Shown piece after piece: positions 61,473 to 64,000 of a stretch of DNA of 64,000 bases (the first letter of the stretch is position 1; every line of letters starts with the position of its first letter). The position numbers and the translations under genes are program-made. Source of the DNA: JAPLDB01 sp038230515 (lineage in GTDB: Bacteria; Bacteroidota; Bacteroidia; AKYH767-A; 2013-40CM-41-45); contig JBBRND010000009.1 in the NCBI GenBank assembly GCA_038230515.1, positions 78,536 through 142,535 on the forward strand, read 5' to 3'. The notes under the pieces were generated by a model. It worked only from the letters and a program-made list of their open reading frames with translations. It was not told where the DNA came from and did not search any database.

Positions 61473-62417
61473 CTATTTAGTTTCTTCAAGGGTGGTTGTA
61501 AGTGTTAGCAGAAATATACTTTCTTCTATGGCAAGCACATTATGCGGAATGCGTTTATGAAGGGCTACTATTTGACCTTTACTTAATTCTACTACACGCT
61601 CATCCGTACTAAACTTTATTTGACCTTCTATTACATGAAGGTTGATGATTCCGTTGGCTGTATGCTTGACCATTTCAGCACCGGCATGCAAAGCGATTAA
61701 TACTATACGCATGCCATTTGTTTTATAAACAGTTATTGCATTGCGGTCGCTATCTTTCCACACCGCCTCTTGTTTTATTTGTTGCATAAAGGCTGGTAGA
61801 TCAATGGTAACCATTGTTGCATCTATCAGGCGGTCTCCGTCAGGACGCTGAGGTGTTGCCTCATTAAATTTTTCTTCCATAATGTTTGATTTATTTTTTG
61901 CACCTACTGAGTGCGGATTTTCTTTCAATGCTTGTAACATTTCATTGGTTACAGGTTCACTATAAATTCCGTAGCCATTTACTAAAGTGCCTTTTATATC
62001 GCCTTTGGTTGAAGAAATGGCATACACTATGGCTTCATCTGCAGGGTCTGACAGGCCTTCGAAGCGGTAATGCTTATCCACCACAAATTCACCAGGACTA
62101 AGCGTCATCGAGTTATTATATAACAGGTGGTTTTCCTTCAGATTGAAGTCCACCGTGTAGCCCCTCTCTTTGAGAATGTTTAATACTTCTGAAACTGTGG
62201 TCATCGTATTCACGTGGGGCAACTTATATTTTTTAATTATAGTACAAAGAGATTCATAATACTCTTCTAAAATTTTAATATTGATTTCCGGACTGCTCTC
62301 GTTGGGAATTGTAATTGGCATTTCATTTAAAAACTTTGATAGTTCAGGATGTTTTTTCTGTATTAACAAAGTTATCTCCACAATTTTGGCATTAAGTTCC
62401 TCCTCTGTTTCCATCAC
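61473..62417 (-). CDS. Fusion: PRPP-synthetase-like small domain plus cupin
   Basis: A 314-residue three-part protein. Residues 1-65 are helical and acidic. About 68-165 match a Bacteroidota domain usually annotated 'phosphoribosylpyrophosphate synthetase' (TTVSEVLNILKERGYTVDF, ...GEFVVDKHYRFEGLSDPAD), although no PRPP-synthase catalytic motif is present. The C-terminal part (about 200-314) is a cupin (ALHAGAEMVKHTANGIINLHVIEG, then LHKRIPHNVLAIEE). The cupin half-motifs keep several His but not the full canonical set. The gene is 9 bp downstream of the flavin reductase gene and directly precedes nirK, suggesting a regulatory or metal-related role in nitrite metabolism (inference). Confidence 0.7.
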   Translation of the reverse strand: MMETEEELNAKIVEITLLIQKKHPELSKFLNEMPITIPNESSPEINIKILEEYYESLCTIIKKYKLPHVNTMTTVSEVLNILKERGYTVDFNLKENHLLYNNSMTLSPGEFVVDKHYRFEGLSDPADEAIVYAISSTKGDIKGTLVNGYGIYSEPVTNEMLQALKENPHSVGAKNKSNIMEEKFNEATPQRPDGDRLIDATMVTIDLPAFMQQIKQEAVWKDSDRNAITVYKTNGMRIVLIALHAGAEMVKHTANGIINLHVIEGQIKFSTDERVVELSKGQIVALHKRIPHNVLAIEESIFLLTLTTTLEETK

Positions 62418-62426
62418 TTATCTTAA

Positions 62427-63095
62427 TTATATTTCAATAGTAACAGCATTATCGCCAACTCCCAAATTGGTTAGTTGCTTAAGCACAGCATCCATCATAG
62501 GAGGAGGCCCACACACGTAAAACTGTTGCTGAAAATCTGTAATGTTGGCTTTCAGGAAATCGTCATTAATCCTTCCATAATGATAACCATCTAACTTTTC
62601 ATCCGATAAAATATTAATAAAAGCATGGCCTAATAAATCCGTAAATTCCTTTTCAAGTATAATATCGACCTTGCTTTTATTGGCAAACACCAATACATTT
62701 TTACCGATTTCATTTTTTAGTTTAAGATGTTTGAAGATAGAAATGAAAGGCGTAACTCCTGCACCGCCTGCTATGAAGACACCTTCGCCTTTGTAGGAAA
62801 TAGCGCCAAATATTTCATGTAAAATTAGCTCATCATTCACTTTCAATTGCAGCAGTTCGTTAGTAACCCCCTTATGCGATGGATATGTCTTAATGGTAAA
62901 TTCTAAATAATCATCACTAGGTAAACAAGTGAATGTAAAAGGCCTTCTTTCTTCTTTCCATCCGTCTTTATTGATGGCAATTTCAGTTGCTTGCCCCGGA
63001 GTGAATTGGTAACCGGCAAGTTTCTCGGTTACAATTTTTATCACATCATGAGTGACTTTGTTAATTGATTTTATTTTTACAATATGTTTTTCCAT
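62427..63095 (-). CDS. FNR-type FAD/NAD(P)H oxidoreductase
   Basis: A 222-residue ferredoxin-reductase-like flavoprotein without a fused ferredoxin or globin. The FAD site is RRPFTFT near residue 49, the NAD(P)H site GGAGVTPFISI near 109 and the terminal CGPPPMMD near 195, all standard. Proteins of this size reduce a partner such as flavohaem, hemerythrin or rubredoxin-like acceptors. It sits between a hemerythrin gene (5 bp away) and the cupin fusion gene (9 bp away), so a reductase-hemerythrin pair is an attractive guess. Confidence 0.9.
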   Translation of the reverse strand: MEKHIVKIKSINKVTHDVIKIVTEKLAGYQFTPGQATEIAINKDGWKEERRPFTFTCLPSDDYLEFTIKTYPSHKGVTNELLQLKVNDELILHEIFGAISYKGEGVFIAGGAGVTPFISIFKHLKLKNEIGKNVLVFANKSKVDIILEKEFTDLLGHAFINILSDEKLDGYHYGRINDDFLKANITDFQQQFYVCGPPPMMDAVLKQLTNLGVGDNAVTIEI

Positions 63096-63100
63096 AATTT

Positions 63101-63589
63101 TTATTTTTTAAATTCCCAAAATATATCATTCCATGTTGTATCATCATCATGCTCTCTTGTTTTTAATGATGATGCTATTTCAGCCAATATCTTTTCCGAA
63201 ATATTTTCTTGCAGATGATTAAACAACTCCCTTTCTTCAAAACGAATATGCTTCTCTAAAGTATCTGCAAACTGTTCAAGTAAATTCTTACCATCTGCAT
63301 TTTTTCTAAACTCTTCAACCATCTGTTTAATATTCTTATGATCGGCCTCTGCCTGTATTCTTAAAGGATTTTCCTTCGGGAGTTTATTAAACAACAATTC
63401 TTCCTCTTCTTTAAAATGATAAACTAAATCAGTTTCAAAAAAGTGAATTATATATTTTCTGATTCTTGCAGCGTCAATTGATTTCTTCAACCCTTCTCGG
63501 ATTTTCCAAACAAGTAATAAAGCAAAATGATGGTCTTTAGAAAACTTTACAATTGCTGCGTTTCGTTTTATGGGTTTCTTATCTTCCAA
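63101..63589 (-). CDS. Hemerythrin HHE-domain protein
   Basis: A 162-residue four-helix hemerythrin-type protein. The di-iron ligands are recognisable: KDHHFALLLVWK (helix 1 His), YHFKEEEELLF (His-x3-Glu), ADHKNIKQM (His) and KHIRFEERELF (His-x3-Glu). HHE proteins bind oxygen or NO, or repair damaged iron-sulfur centres (YtfE type). Placed beside a flavin reductase and nirK, a role in O2 or NO handling is likely. It has no signal peptide, so it is cytoplasmic. Confidence 0.9.
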   Translation of the reverse strand: MEDKKPIKRNAAIVKFSKDHHFALLLVWKIREGLKKSIDAARIRKYIIHFFETDLVYHFKEEEELLFNKLPKENPLRIQAEADHKNIKQMVEEFRKNADGKNLLEQFADTLEKHIRFEERELFNHLQENISEKILAEIASSLKTREHDDDTTWNDIFWEFKK

Positions 63590-63616
63590 AGTTTAATATT
63601 TTATTTAATAATTCTA

Positions 63617-63727
63617 TTATTTACTTTTAATCATTGTCAACATCATTTTAAACCTTTCTGTTGCTTTAACTTTTTCTAATTTTTGCAAATGCCTTTCGGC
63701 ACCAGCGGCAATATCTAAGCATGTCAT
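63617..63727 (-). CDS. 36-residue ORF overlapping the phosphoketolase stop
   Basis: A short ORF (MTCLDIAAGAERHLQKLEK ... TMIKSK), helical and basic, whose ATG overlaps the phosphoketolase TGA as ATGA. The overlap suggests translational coupling, as with neighbouring genes of this run. It could be a true microprotein or the start of a lost gene. No family is recognised. Confidence 0.4.
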   Translation of the reverse strand: MTCLDIAAGAERHLQKLEKVKATERFKMMLTMIKSK

Positions 63728-64000
63728 TTTTCTTTCTGGGTTTGTGCTTCCTTCTTACCTAGTTTGCTGTGATCCCATTTCCAGTTAAGTATCTCAGGCA
63801 TGTCTTTGCCGTGTTTATGTACATAATGTTTATGTTCTATTAATTTGTCTTTCAATTGTTGTTTCAAATAATCGCCTTTGCTGCCTAAGTGGGGCAAACG
63901 ATCAATCACATCAATTACCAAATGAAAGCGGTCAATATCGTTTTGAACACGCAGATCAAAAGGTGTTGTAATTGTTCCTTCTTCTTTATAACCTCTTACG
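63724..64000 (-). CDS. Phosphoketolase, C-terminal end (partial)
   Basis: The frame is open to the right window edge and reads VRGYKEEGTITTPFDLRVQN, then DIDRFHLVIDVIDRLPHLGS and KDKLIEHKHYVHKHGKDMPEILNWKW, the characteristic C-terminus of xylulose-5-phosphate/fructose-6-phosphate phosphoketolase. About 92 of some 790 residues are visible. The enzyme splits xylulose-5-P or fructose-6-P into acetyl phosphate and a smaller sugar phosphate. It is the most upstream gene seen of the minus-strand metabolic run; acetate kinase or phosphotransacetylase would be expected nearby beyond the edge. Confidence 0.9.
   Translation of the reverse strand, partial: VRGYKEEGTITTPFDLRVQNDIDRFHLVIDVIDRLPHLGSKGDYLKQQLKDKLIEHKHYVHKHGKDMPEILNWKWDHSKLGKKEAQTQKEK

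Noticed and set aside
1..64000. CRISPR array, tRNA or rRNA genes
   Set aside because: No regularly spaced direct repeats with unique spacers and no cloverleaf or rRNA sequence were seen; the only tandem array is the gapless 21-bp minisatellite.

Overview
The window looks like chromosomal DNA of an environmental member of the Bacteroidota. Two secreted proteins end in Type IX secretion (T9SS) sorting domains, several promoters fit the Bacteroidota TTG / TAnnTTTG pattern, and the accessory genes (BT4734-type primase-like protein, excisionase-like HTH protein) are of Bacteroidota mobile-element type. I cannot place it below phylum from sequence alone.

Region 1 (1-16,000) reads as ordinary, intact core genome: a multi-spanning membrane protein cut by the window edge, an SDR oxidoreductase, two large T9SS cargo proteins separated by a 12 x 21-bp minisatellite, a TonB C-terminal-domain protein, an EEP-family hydrolase, two rhomboid proteases, mutL, a class II glutamine amidotransferase, a small membrane protein, lipoprotein msrA and a TolB-like beta-propeller protein.

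Region 2 (16,000-32,850) is accessory and visibly decaying. A large serine recombinase lies in a truncated copy of yifB/comM (Mg-chelatase-like AAA ATPase); a complete yifB copy lies 7 kb away in inverted orientation, and both share an upstream stretch that includes 49 identical bases. Between them are a cytosine-5 methyltransferase coupled to a ParB-like protein and a frameshifted primase-like gene. Beyond the intact yifB are an excisionase-like HTH gene split at an A9 run, a nuclease-like gene with two in-frame amber codons, two more PD-(D/E)XK-like proteins, a frameshifted WYL regulator, a minimal tyrosine recombinase and a frameshifted winged-helix protein. Several strong palindromes lie at the right edge of this region.

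Region 3 (32,900-64,000) is a 31-kb run of genes almost all on the minus strand and mostly tightly packed or overlapping. In transcription order, from the right edge: phosphoketolase (partial), a 36-aa ORF, hemerythrin, an FNR-type flavin reductase, a cupin fusion, copper nitrite reductase NirK, a SMUG-like uracil-DNA glycosylase, DUF488, DUF2945-type small proteins, class I fructose-bisphosphate aldolase, transketolase, transaldolase/glucose-6-phosphate isomerase fusion, 6-phosphogluconate dehydrogenase, glucose-6-phosphate dehydrogenase, 6-phosphogluconolactonase, phosphoglucomutase, a 2,906-residue cyclic beta-1,2-glucan synthase, PPK2, MtfA peptidase, PiT phosphate transporter with its DUF47 partner, a hypothetical protein and a universal stress protein. 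Together they link beta-glucan and glucose-1-phosphate to G6P, NADPH, the pentose phosphate pathway and phosphoketolase, with phosphate/polyphosphate handling and nitrite reduction alongside. My inference is a portable stress or low-oxygen carbon-metabolism island. Whether it belongs to the yifB-integrated element cannot be decided, because the missing 3' half of the disrupted yifB is not in the window.
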